From contig CM069459.1 in NCBI GenBank assembly GCA_035610835.1, positions 58,311,817-58,375,816 on the forward strand: 64,000 nucleotides of DNA, read 5' to 3'. A model generated the notes under the pieces. The model was not told the origin of the DNA, searched no databases, and worked only from the letters and a program-made list of their open reading frames with translations. Shown piece by piece: positions 1 to 8,591 of the stretch; positions within the stretch are counted from its first letter, which is position 1; each line of letters starts with the position of its first letter. The stretch is from Ophiura sarsii. Taxonomy: Eukaryota; Echinodermata; Ophiuroidea; Amphilepidida; Ophiuridae. The translations under genes were made by a program, and so were the position numbers.

Positions 1-341
1 AGCTAGCAAGGTAGCATTACTCAGGAAAAGTCAAAAATCAACACAGATGTGTTTTTACATCACTTTCAAAAAAATTCAAAAAATCCAATTGTTGCTCGTA
101 TCGGCGCATAGAGCAGCTAGCAAGGTAGCATTACTCAGGAAAAGTCAAAAATCAACACAGATGTGTTTTTACATCACTTTCAAATTTTTTATCGAAATCT
201 AATTTTTGCTCGTATCGGGCGCATAGAGCAGCTAGCAAGGTAGCATTACTCAGGAAAAGTCGGAAATCTACACGGATGTGTTTTTACATCACTTTTAAAT
301 TTTTCATCGAAATCTAATTTTTGCTCGTATCGGGCGCATAG

Positions 342-1284
342 AGCAGCTAGCAAGGTAGAATTACTCAGGAAAAGTCGGAAATCAACACGGATGTGTTTTT
401 ACATCACTTTTAAATTTTTTCAAAAAAATCGAATTGTGCTTTTACATCACTTTGAAATTTTTCATAGAAATCCAATTTTTGATCGTATCGGGCGCATAGA
501 GCAGCTAGCAAGGTAGCATTACTCAGCAAAAGTCGGAAATCAACACAGATGTGTTTTTACATCACTTTTAAATTTTTCATAAAAATCGAATTGTGTTTTT
601 ACATCACTTTTAAATTTTTCATCGAAATCTAATTTTTGCTCGTATCGGGCGCATAGAGCAGCTAGCAAGGTAGCATTACTCAGGAAAATTCGGAAATCAA
701 CACGGATGTGTTTTTACATCACTTTTAAATTTTTCATAAAAATCGAATTGTGTTTTTACATCACTTTGAAATTTTTCATCGAAATCTAATTTTTGCTCGT
801 ATCGGGCGCATAGAGCAGCTAGCAAGGTAGCATAACTCAGGAAAAGTCGGAAATCAACACGGATGTGTTTTTACATCACTTTTAAATTTTTCATAAAAAT
901 CGAATTGTGTTTTTACATCACTTTGAAATTTTTCATCGAAATCTAATTTTTGCTCGTATCGGGCGCATAGAGCAGCTAGCAAGGTAGCATAACTCAGGAA
1001 AAGTCGGAAATCAACACGGATGTGTTTTTACATCACTCTTAAATTTTTCATAAAAATCGAATTGTGTTTTTACATCACTTTGAAATTTTTCATCGAAATC
1101 TAATTTTTGCTCGTATCGGGCGCATAGAGCAGCTAGCAAGGTAGCATTACTTAGGAAAAGTCGGAAATCAACACAGATGTGTTTTTACATCACTTTTAAA
1201 TTTTTCATAAAAATCGAATTGTGCTTTTACATCACTTTGAAATTTTTCATAGAAATCCAATTTTTGATCGTATCGGGCGCATAG
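342..1284 (+). repeat. Divergent block: six extended 157-158-bp monomers (left copy)
   Basis: AGCAGCTAGC starts fall at 342, 500, 657, 814, 971, 1128 and 1285, giving one unit of 158 bp and five of 157 bp. Each has GTCGGAAATC (TTCGGAAATC in the unit at 657) and, in most units, ACACGGATG. A second TTTTTACATCAC segment is inserted before the F-like end. The first and last units share GTGCTTTTACATC, ATAGAAATCC and TTTTTGATCG, so they look like two ends of an older repeated pentamer. Small markers inside are CAGCAAAAG near 527, CATAACTC near 832 and 989, CACTCTTAAA near 1036 and ACTTAGG near 1149. The unit at 342 is hybrid, with a main-array TTTTTTCAAAAAAATC segment. Confidence 0.95.
868..951 (+). 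repeat. 42-bp internal tandem duplication in an extended monomer
   Basis: Within the unit 814-970, two adjacent 42-bp segments start TTTTTACATCACTTT at 868 and 910. They have diverged (for example TTTTAAATTTTTCAT, AAAAATCG in the first and TTTGAAATTTTTCAT, CGAAATC in the second). This accounts exactly for 157 = 115 + 42. The second segment lacks the GATGT arm, so the GATGT/ACATC hairpin is kept only once per unit. The same arrangement is present in all six units of each block. Confidence 0.93.
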
Positions 1285-1399
1285 AGCAGCTAGCAAGATA
1301 GCATTACTCAGGAAAAGTCAAAAATCAACACAGATGTGTTTTTACATCACTTTCAAATTTTTTCAAAAAAATCCAATTGTTGCTCGTATGGGCGCATAG
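1285..1399 (+). repeat. Monomer type A exemplar (115 bp, ends TATGGGCGCATAG)
   Basis: This is a clean example of the commonest form. Within the unit, A/T tracts lie at about 29-32 (A4), 36-40 (A5), 55-59 (T5), 71-79 (A3T6) and 81-87 (A7). An MfeI site CAATTG follows, then GCTCGTATGGGCGCATAG. The NheI site GCTAGC lies at unit positions 5-10. A short inverted repeat, GATGT (49-53) and ACATC (60-64), encloses a GTTTTT loop. This copy has the AAGATAGC rather than AAGGTAGC variant near position 15, a G/A difference that runs through the whole array. Confidence 0.95.
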
Positions 1400-1514
1400 A
1401 GCAGCTAGCAAGGTAGCATTACTCAGGAAAAGTCAAAAATCAACACAGATATGTTTTTACATCACTTTCAAAATTTTTCAAAAAAATCCAATTGTTGCTC
1501 TTATCGGCGCATAG
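1400..1514 (+). repeat. Monomer type with GATATG and CTCTTATCGG (115 bp)
   Basis: This type is marked by GATATG in place of GATGTG and by CTCTTATCGG in place of CTCGTATGGG near its end. The two differences travel together through the array, for example near 2.25, 4.32, 5.93, 10.07, 15.35, 17.76, 19.14, 24.20, 26.61, 39.59, 45.23, 47.99, 51.66, 53.49, 56.48 and 60.15 kb. Near 16.73, 25.58 and 31.79 kb the GATATG copy instead ends TATGGG and leads straight into a 114-bp type C unit, which looks like a recombinant junction. This first copy also has CAAAATTTTTC instead of CAAATTTTTTC, a change repeated in the copy near 63.87 kb. Confidence 0.93.
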
Positions 1515-1629
1515 AGCAGCTAGCAAGGTAGCATTACTCAGGAAAAGTCAAAAATCAACACAGATGTGTTTTTACATCACTTTTAAAAAATTTCAAACAA
1601 ATCAAATCGTTGCTCGTATCTGCGCATAG
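1515..1629 (+). repeat. Monomer type B exemplar (115 bp, TAAAAAATTTCAAACAAATC core)
   Basis: Type B differs from types A and D in its 3' part: the tract is AAAAAATTT rather than AAATTTTTT, followed by CAAACAAATCAAATCG and usually ATCTGCGCATAG. It has no MfeI site. It alternates with type A over long stretches (for example 1.5-2.5 kb and 3.1-3.6 kb), making an A-B dimer of 230 bp in places. The A/T tract is the exact reverse complement of the type D tract. Confidence 0.94.
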
Positions 1630-2549
1630 AGCAGCTAGCAAGATAGCATTACTCAGGAAAAGTCAAAAATCAACACAGATGTGTTTTTACATCACTTTCA
1701 AATTTTTTCAAAAAAATCCAATTGTTGCTCGTATGGGCGCATAGAGCAGCTAGCAAGGTAGCATTACTCAGGAAAAGTCAAAAATCAACACAGATGTGTT
1801 TTTACATCACTTTTAAAAAATTTCAAACAAATCAAATCGTTGCTCGTATCTGCGCATAGAGCAGCTAGCAAGATAGCATTACTCAGGAAAAGTCAAAAAT
1901 CAACACAGATGTGTTTTTACATCACTTTTAAAAAATTTCAAACAAATCAAATCGTTGCTCGTATCTGCGCATAGAGCAGCTAGCAAGGTAGCATTACTCA
2001 GGAAAAGTCAAAAATCAACACAGATGTGTTTTTACATCACTTTTAAAAAATTTCAAACAAATCAAATCGTTGCTCGTATCTGCGCATAGAGCAGCTAGCA
2101 AGATAGCATTACTCAGGAAAAGTCAAAAATCAACACAGATGTGTTTTTACATCACTTTCAAATTTTTTCAAAAAAATCCAATTGTTGCTCGTATGGGCGC
2201 ATAGAGCAGCTAGCAAGGTAGCATTACTCAGGAAAAGTCAAAAATCAACACAGATATGTTTTTACATCACTTTCAAATTTTTTCAAAAAAATCCAATTGT
2301 TGCTCTTATCGGCGCATAGAGCAGCTAGCAAGGTAGCATTACTCAGGAAAAGTCAAAAATCAACACAGATGTGTTTTTACATCACTTTTAAAAAATTTCA
2401 AACAAATCAAATCGTTGCTCGTATCTGCGCATAGAGCAGCTAGCAAGATAGCATTACTCAGGAAAAGTCAAAAATCAACACAGATGTGTTTTTACATCAC
2501 TTTCAAATTTTTTCAAAAAAATCCAATTGTTGCTCGTATGGGCGCATAG

Positions 2550-2663
2550 AGCAGCTAGCAAGGTAGCATTACTCATGAAAAGTCAAAAATCAACACAGAT
2601 GTGTTTTTACATCACTTTCAAAAAAATTCAAAAAATCCAATTGTTGCTCGTATCGGCGCATAG
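2550..2663 (+). repeat. Monomer type C exemplar (114 bp)
   Basis: This unit is one base shorter than the norm. Its 3' part reads CAAAAAAATTCAAAAAATCC, then TTGCTCGTATCGGCGCATAG. Since 114 is a multiple of three, the reading frame is kept across it, which is the sole reason open frames of 83 codons recur at each type C unit. This copy carries CATGAAAAG instead of CAGGAAAAG, a substitution shared with copies near 12.80, 13.37, 39.92 and 45.55 kb. Many other type C units carry AAAGCAACAC instead of AAATCAACAC. A sub-type with CAAAAAAATCC occurs near 7.33, 11.47, 20.66, 35.71, 42.26, 49.38, 54.89 and 57.88 kb. Confidence 0.94.
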
Positions 2664-2778
2664 AGCAGCTAGCAAGGTAGCATTACTCAGGAAAAGTCAA
2701 AAATCAACACAGATGTGTTTTTACATCACTTTTAAATTTTTTCAAAAAAATCAAATCGTTGCTCGTTTCTGCGCATAG
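2664..2778 (+). repeat. Monomer type D exemplar (115 bp, AAATTTTTT tract, ends ATCTGCGCATAG)
   Basis: Type D has TAAATTTTTTCAAAAAAATC, then AAATCGTTGCTCGTATCTGCGCATAG. It normally follows type C and is often found as two or three copies in a row. This copy has CGTTTCTGCG where nearly all others have CGTATCTGCG, a private substitution near position 2767. Related copies near 14.69, 17.09, 23.53, 25.95, 29.73 and 32.15 kb have TAAAATTTTTC. Copies near 27.43 and 33.64 kb have TAATTTTTTTC. Confidence 0.93.
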
Positions 2779-2893
2779 AGCAGCTAGCAAGATAGCATTA
2801 CTCAGGAAAAGTCAAAAATCAACACAGATGTGTTTTTACATCACTTTTAAATTTTTTCAAAAAAATCAAATCGTTGCTCGTATCTGCGCATAG

Positions 2894-3008
2894 AGCAGCT
2901 AGCAAGATAGCATTACTCAGGAAAAGTCAAAAATCAACACAGATGTGTTTTTACATCACTTTTAAATTTTTTCAAAAAAATCCAATTGTTGCTCGTATCG
3001 GCGCATAG
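2894..3008 (+). repeat. Monomer type E exemplar; following unit starts AGCAGCCAGC
   Basis: This unit combines the type D tract (TAAATTTTTTC) with a type C-like end (CCAATTGTTGCTCGTATCGG). The next monomer begins AGCAGCCAGC, so the otherwise universal NheI site GCTAGC is lost there. The pairing is consistent wherever I checked, for example near 3.0, 3.93, 13.81, 14.84, 17.26, 22.31, 23.69, 26.10, 28.52, 29.90, 32.31, 37.37, 39.09, 40.35, 44.72, 45.98, 47.47, 52.99, 55.97 and 61.49 kb. It is a useful landmark for aligning duplicated blocks. Confidence 0.92.
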
Positions 3009-3927
3009 AGCAGCCAGCAAGGTAGCATTACTCAGGAAAAGTCAAAAATCAACACAGATGTGTTTTTACATCACTTTTAAATTTTTTCAAAAAAATCAAA
3101 TCGTTGCTCGTATGGGCGCATAGAGCAGCTAGCAAGGTAGCATTACTCAGGAAAAGTCAAAAATCAACACAGATGTGTTTTTACATCACTTTTAAAAAAT
3201 TTCAAACAAATCAAATCGTTGCTCGTATCTGCGCATAGAGCAGCTAGCAAGATAGCATTACTCAGGAAAAGTCAAAAATCAACACAGATGTGTTTTTACA
3301 TCACTTTCAAATTTTTTCAAAAAAATCCAATTGTTGCTCGTATGGGCGCATAGAGCAGCTAGCAAGGTAGCATTACTCAGGAAAAGTCAAAAATCAACAC
3401 AGATGTGTTTTTACATCACTTTTAAAAAATTTCAAACAAATCAAATCGTTGCTCGTATCTGCGCATAGAGCAGCTAGCAAGATAGCATTACTCAGGAAAA
3501 GTCAAAAATCAACACAGATGTGTTTTTACATCACTTTCAAATTTTTTCAAAAAAATCCAATTGTTGCTCGTATGGGCGCATAGAGCAGCTAGCAAGGTAG
3601 CATTACTCAGGAAAAGTCAAAAAGCAACACAGATGTGTTTTTACATCACTTTCAAAAAAATTCAAAAAATCCAATTGTTGCTCGTATCGGCGCATAGAGC
3701 AGCTAGCAAGGTAGCATTACTCAGGAAAAGTCAAAAATCAACACAGATGTGTTTTTACATCACTTTTAAATTTTTTCAAAAAAATCAAATCGTTGCTCGT
3801 ATCTGCGCATAGAGCAGCTAGCAAGATAGCATTACTCAGGAAAAGTCAAAAATCAACACAGATGTGTTTTTACATCACTTTTAAATTTTTTCAAAAAAAT
3901 CCAATTGTTGCTCGTATCGGCGCATAG

Positions 3928-4617
3928 AGCAGCCAGCAAGGTAGCATTACTCAGGAAAAGTCAAAAATCAACACATATGTGTTTTTACATCACTTTTAAA
4001 AAATTTCAAACAAATCAAATCGTTGCTCGTATCTGCGCATAGAGCAGCTAGCAAGGTAGCATTACTCAGGAAAAGTCAAAAATCAACACAGATGTGTTTT
4101 TACATCACTTTTAAAAAATTTCAAACAAATCAAATCGTTGCTCGTATCTGCGCATAGAGCAGCTAGCAAGATAGCATTACTCAGGAAAAGTCAAAAATCA
4201 ACACAGATGTGTTTTTACATCACTTTCAAATTTTTTCAAAAAAATCCAATTGTTGCTCGTATGGGCGCATAGAGCAGCTAGCAAGGTAGCATTACTCAGG
4301 AAAAGTCAAAAATCAACACAGATATGTTTTTACATCACTTTCAAATTTTTTCAAAAAAATCCAATTGTTGCTCTTATCGGCGCATAGAGCAGCTAGCAAG
4401 GTAGCATTACTCAGGAAAAGTCAAAAATCAACACAGATGTGTTTTTACATCACTTTTAAAAAATTTCAAACAAATCAAATCGTTGCTCGTATCTGCGCAT
4501 AGAGCAGCTAGCAAGATAGCATTACTCAGGAAAAGTCAAAAATCAACACAGATGTGTTTTTACATCACTTTCAAATTTTTTCAAAAAAATCCAATTGTTG
4601 CTCGTATGGGCGCATAG
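3928..4617 (+). repeat. Six-monomer module (690 bp) with CATATG marker
   Basis: The order is: B with CATATG, B, A, the GATATG/CTCTTAT type, B, A. It is normally entered from a type E unit or a type A unit and is followed by type C at its right end. The CATATG marker monomer appears 21 times (about 3.98, 5.58, 9.72, 15.00, 16.38, 17.42, 18.80, 23.85, 25.23, 26.26, 27.64, 30.06, 31.44, 32.47, 33.85, 39.25, 44.88, 47.63, 53.15, 56.13 and 62.33 kb), usually with most of this order. It is the closest thing here to a higher-order repeat, but it does not repeat at a constant period. Confidence 0.85.
3970..3983. repeat. 14-bp perfect palindrome AACACATATGTGTT
   Basis: In ordinary monomers this site reads AACACAGATGTGTT, with one mismatched pair at the centre. 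In the CATATG monomers a single G to T change makes it a perfect dyad and creates an NdeI site. All 21 CATATG monomers carry it, except that the last one near 62.33 kb is followed by an F-type rather than a B-type end. Confidence 0.9.
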
Positions 4618-5319
4618 AGCAGCTAGCAAGGTAGCATTACTCAGGAAAAGTCAAAAATCAACACAGATGTGTTTTTACATCACTTTCAAAAAAATTCAAA
4701 AAATCCAATTGTTGCTCGTATCGGCGCATAGAGCAGCTAGCAAGGTAGCATTACTCAGGAAAAGTCAAAAATCAACACAGATGTGTTTTTACATCACTTT
4801 TAAATTTTTTCAAAAAAATCCAATTGTTGCTCGTATGGGCGCATAGAGCAGCTAGCAAGGTAGCATTACTCAGGAAAAGTCAAAAATCAACACAGATGTG
4901 TTTTTACATCACTTTTAAAAAATTTCAAACAAATCAAATCGTTGCTCGTATCTGCGCATAGAGCAGCTAGCAAGGTAGCATTACTCAGGAAAAGTCAAAA
5001 ATCAACACAGATGTGTTTTTACATCACTTTTAAAAAATTTCAAACAAATCAAATCGTTGCTCGTATCTGCGCATAGAGCAGCTAGCAAGGTAGCATTACT
5101 CAGGAAAAGTCAAAAAGCAACACAGATGTGTTTTTACATCACTTTCAAAAAAATTCAAAAAATCCAATTGTTGCTCGTATCGGCGCATAGAGCAGCTAGC
5201 AAGGTAGCATTACTCAGGAAAAGTCAAAAATCAACACAGATGTGTTTTTACATCACTTTTAAATTTTTTCAAAAAAATCAAATCGTTGCTCGTATCTGCG
5301 CATAGAGCAGCTAGCAAGA

Positions 5320-8300
5320 TAGCATTACTCAGGAAAAGTCAAAAATCAACACAGATGTGTTTTTACATCACTTTTAAATTTTTTCAAAAAAATCAAATCG
5401 TTGCTCGTATCTGCGCATAGAGCAGCTAGCAAGATAGCATTATTCAGGAAAAGTCAAAAATCAACACAGATGTGTTTTTACATCACTTTCAAATTTTTTC
5501 AAAAAAATCCAATTGTTGCTCGTATCGGCGCATAGAGCAGCTAGCAAGGTAGCATTACTCAGGAAAAGTCAAAAATCAACACATATGTGTTTTTACATCA
5601 CTTTTAAAAAATTTCAAACAAATCAAATCGTTGCTCGTATCTGCGCATAGAGCAGCTAGCAAGGTAGCATTACTCAGGAAAAGTCAAAAATCAACACAGA
5701 TGTGTTTTTACATCACTTTTAAAAAATTTCAAACAAATCAAATCGTTGCTCGTATCTGCGCATAGAGCAGCTAGCAAGATAGCATTACTCAGGAAAAGTC
5801 AAAAATCAACACAGATGTGTTTTTACATCACTTTCAAATTTTTTCAAAAAAATCCAATTGTTGCTCGTATGGGCGCATAGAGCAGCTAGCAAGGTAGCAT
5901 TACTCAGGAAAAGTCAAAAATCAACACAGATATGTTTTTACATCACTTTCAAATTTTTTCAAAAAAATCCAATTGTTGCTCTTATCGGCGCATAGAGCAG
6001 CTAGCAAGGTAGCATTACTCAGGAAAAGTCAAAAATCAACACAGATGTGTTTTTACATCACTTTTAAAAAATTTCAAACAAATCAAATCGTTGCTCGTAT
6101 CTGCGCATAGAGCAGCTAGCAAGATAGCATTACTCAGGAAAAGTCAAAAATCAACACAGATGTGTTTTTACATCACTTTCAAATTTTTTCAAAAAAATCC
6201 AATTGTTGCTCGTATGGGCGCATAGAGCAGCTAGCAAGGTAGCATTACTCAGGAAAAGTCAAAAATCAACACAGATGTGTTTTTACATCACTTTTAAAAA
6301 ATTTCAAACAAATCAAATCGTTGCTCGTATCTGCGCATAGAGCAGCTAGCAAGATAGCATTACTCAGGAAAAGTCAAAAATCAACACAGATGTGTTTTTA
6401 CATCACTTTTAAATTTTTTCAAAAAAATCAAATCGTTGCTCGTATCTGCGCATAGAGCAGCTAGCAAGATAGCATTACTCAGGAAAAGTCAAAAATCAAC
6501 ACAGATGTGTTTTTACATCACTTTTAAATTTTTTCAAAAAAATCAAATCGTTGCTCGTATCTGCGCATAGAGCAGCTAGCAAGATAGCATTACTCAGGAA
6601 AAGTCAAAAATCAACACAGATGTGTTTTTACATCACTTTTAAATTTTTTCAAAAAAATCCAATTGTTGCTCGTATGGGCGCATAGAGCAGCTAGCAAGGT
6701 AGCATTACTCAGGAAAAGTCAAAAATCAACACAGATGTGTTTTTACATCACTTTCAAATTTTTTATCGAAATCTAATTTTTGCTCGTATCGGGCGCATAG
6801 AGCAGCTAGCAAGGTAGCATTACTCAGGAAAAGTCGGAAATCAACACGGATGTGTTTTTACATCACTTTCAAATTTTTTCAAAAAAATCCAATTGTTGCT
6901 CGTATGGGCGCATAGAGCAGCTAGCAAGGTAGCATTACTCAGGAAAAGTCAAAAATCAACACAGATGTGTTTTTACATCACTTTCAAAAAAATTCAAAAA
7001 ATCCAATTGTTGCTCGTATCGGCGCATAGAGCAGCTAGCAAGGTAGCATTACTCAGGAAAAGTCAAAAATCAACACAGATGTGTTTTTACATCACTTTTA
7101 AAAAATTTCAAACAAATCAAATCGTTGCTCGTACCTGCGCATAGAGCAGCTAGCAAGATAGCATTACTCAGGAAAAGTCAAAAATCAACACAGATGTGTT
7201 TTTACATCACTTTCAATTTTTTTCAAAAAAATCCAATTGTTGCTCGTATGGGCGCATAGAGCAGCTAGCAAGGTAGCATTACTCAGGAAAAGTCAAAAAT
7301 CAACACAGATGTGTTTTTACATCACTTTCAAAAAAATCCAAAAAATCCAATTGTTGCTCGTATCGGCGCATAGAGCAGCTAGCAAGGTAGCATTACTCAG
7401 GAAAAGTCAAAAATCAACACAGATGTGTTTTTACATCACTTTTAAATTTTTTCAAAAATATTAAATCGTTGCTCGTATCTGCGCATAGAGCAGCTAGCAA
7501 GATAGCATTACTCAGGAAAAGTCAAAAATCAACACAGATGTGTTTTTACATCACTTTTAAATTTTTTCAAAAAAATCAAATCGTTGCTCGTATCTGCGCA
7601 TAGAGCAGCTAGCAAGATAGCATTACTCAGGAAAAGTCAAAAATCAACACAGATGTGTTTTTACATCACTTTTAAATTTTTTCAAAAAAATCCAATTGTT
7701 GCTCGTATGGGCGCATAGAGCAGCTAGCAAGGTAGCATTACTCAGGAAAAGTCAAAAATCAACACAGATGTGTTTTTACATCACTTTCAAATTTTTTATC
7801 GAAATCTAATTTTTGCTCGTATCGGGCGCATAGAGCAGCTAGCAAGGTAGCATTACTCAGGAAAAGTCGGAAATCAACACGGATGTGTTTTTACATCACT
7901 TTCAAATTTTTTCAAAAAAATCCAATTGTTGCTCGTATGGGCGCATAGAGCAGCTAGCAAGGTAGCATTACTCAGGAAAAGTCAAAAATCAACACAGATG
8001 TGTTTTTACATCACTTTCAAAAAAATTCAAAAAATCCAATTGTTGCTCGTATCGGCGCATAGAGCAGCTAGCAAGGTAGCATTACTCAGGAAAAGTCAAA
8101 AATCAACACAGATGTGTTTTTACATCACTTTTAAATTTTTTCAAAAAAATCAAATCGTTGCTCGTATGGGCGCATAGAGCAGCTAGCAAGGTAGCATTAC
8201 TCAGGAAAAGTCAAAAATCAACACAGATGTGTTTTTACATCACTTTTAAAAAATTTCAAACAAATCAAATCGTTGCTCGTATCTGCGCATAGAGCAGCTA

Positions 8301-8591
8301 GCAAGATAGCATTACTCAGGAAAAGTCAAAAATCAACACAGATGTGTTTTTACATCACTTTCAAATTTTTTCAAAAAAATCCAATTGTTGCTCGTATGGG
8401 CGCATAGAGCAGCTAGCAAGGTAGCATTACTCAGGAAAAGTCAAAAATCAACACAGATGTGTTTTTACATCACTTTTAAAAAATTTCAAACAAATCAAAT
8501 CGTTGCTCGTATCTGCGCATAGAGCAGCTAGCAAGATAGCATTACTCAGGAAAAGTCAAAAATCAACACAGATGTGTTTTTACATCACTTT
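5320..8591 (+). repeat. Duplicated segment 1, copy a (offset 4,136 bp)
   Basis: Matches 9,456-12,727 over about 3.27 kb. The edges are set by a mismatch at 5319/9455 (A/G) and by T/C at 8592/12728. Internal markers such as ATTATTCAGG (5439/9575), two F/G pairs and GTACCTGCG occur in the same places. The offset is 36 monomers minus 4 bases. A private CAATTTTTTTC occurs near 7215 here; CAGCAAAAG near 8895 lies just outside. Confidence 0.85.
6686..6915 (+). repeat. F/G monomer pair resembling the divergent block
   Basis: The first unit (F, 6686-6800) has an ordinary front but ends TTTTTTATCGAAATC, TAATTTTTGCTCG, TATCGGGCGCATAG. The second (G, 6801-6915) has GTCGGAAATCAACACGG in its front half and an ordinary type A end. 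Both features are otherwise typical of the divergent block at 181-1284. The pair recurs 19 times inside the main array, with G units starting near 6801, 7834, 8983, 10937, 11970, 20128, 21161, 21850, 35181, 36214, 36903, 41728, 42761, 48850, 49883, 54362, 55395, 57348 and 58381. F units not followed by G occur near 43.4, 50.5, 51.1, 59.0, 59.6 and 62.36 kb. The simplest reading is one ancient exchange between the two families, then amplification. Confidence 0.92.

Larger units (their letters stand above)
1..1598 (+). repeat. Left copy of terminal duplication (offset 62,402 bp)
   Basis: Compared line by line with 62,403-64,000, the two agree at 1,597 of 1,598 positions. The match runs to both window edges, so its true extent is unknown. 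It includes the three leading monomers, the whole divergent block and the first monomers of the main array. Confidence 0.93.

Noticed and set aside
359..359. The A at 359 (GTAGAATTAC) as a meaningful variant
   Set aside because: It is a single-base difference from the right copy and from other monomers. It could equally be a sequencing or consensus error, so I use it only to note that the two copies are not identical.
681..720. CENP-B box-like match around TTCGGAAATCAACACGG, and around CTCGTATCGGG
   Set aside because: The required spacing and the fixed A between TTCG and CGGG are not met in either place, so there is no supportable CENP-B box.
814..1284. 157-bp units as a separate, unrelated satellite
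   Set aside because: Apart from the 42-bp duplication and a few substitutions they align to the 115-bp monomer along their whole length, so they belong to the same family.
1380..1399. Mini-frame ATG GGC GCA TAG in type A ends as a possible leader peptide
   Set aside because: It is three codons long, repeated hundreds of times, and has no downstream gene.
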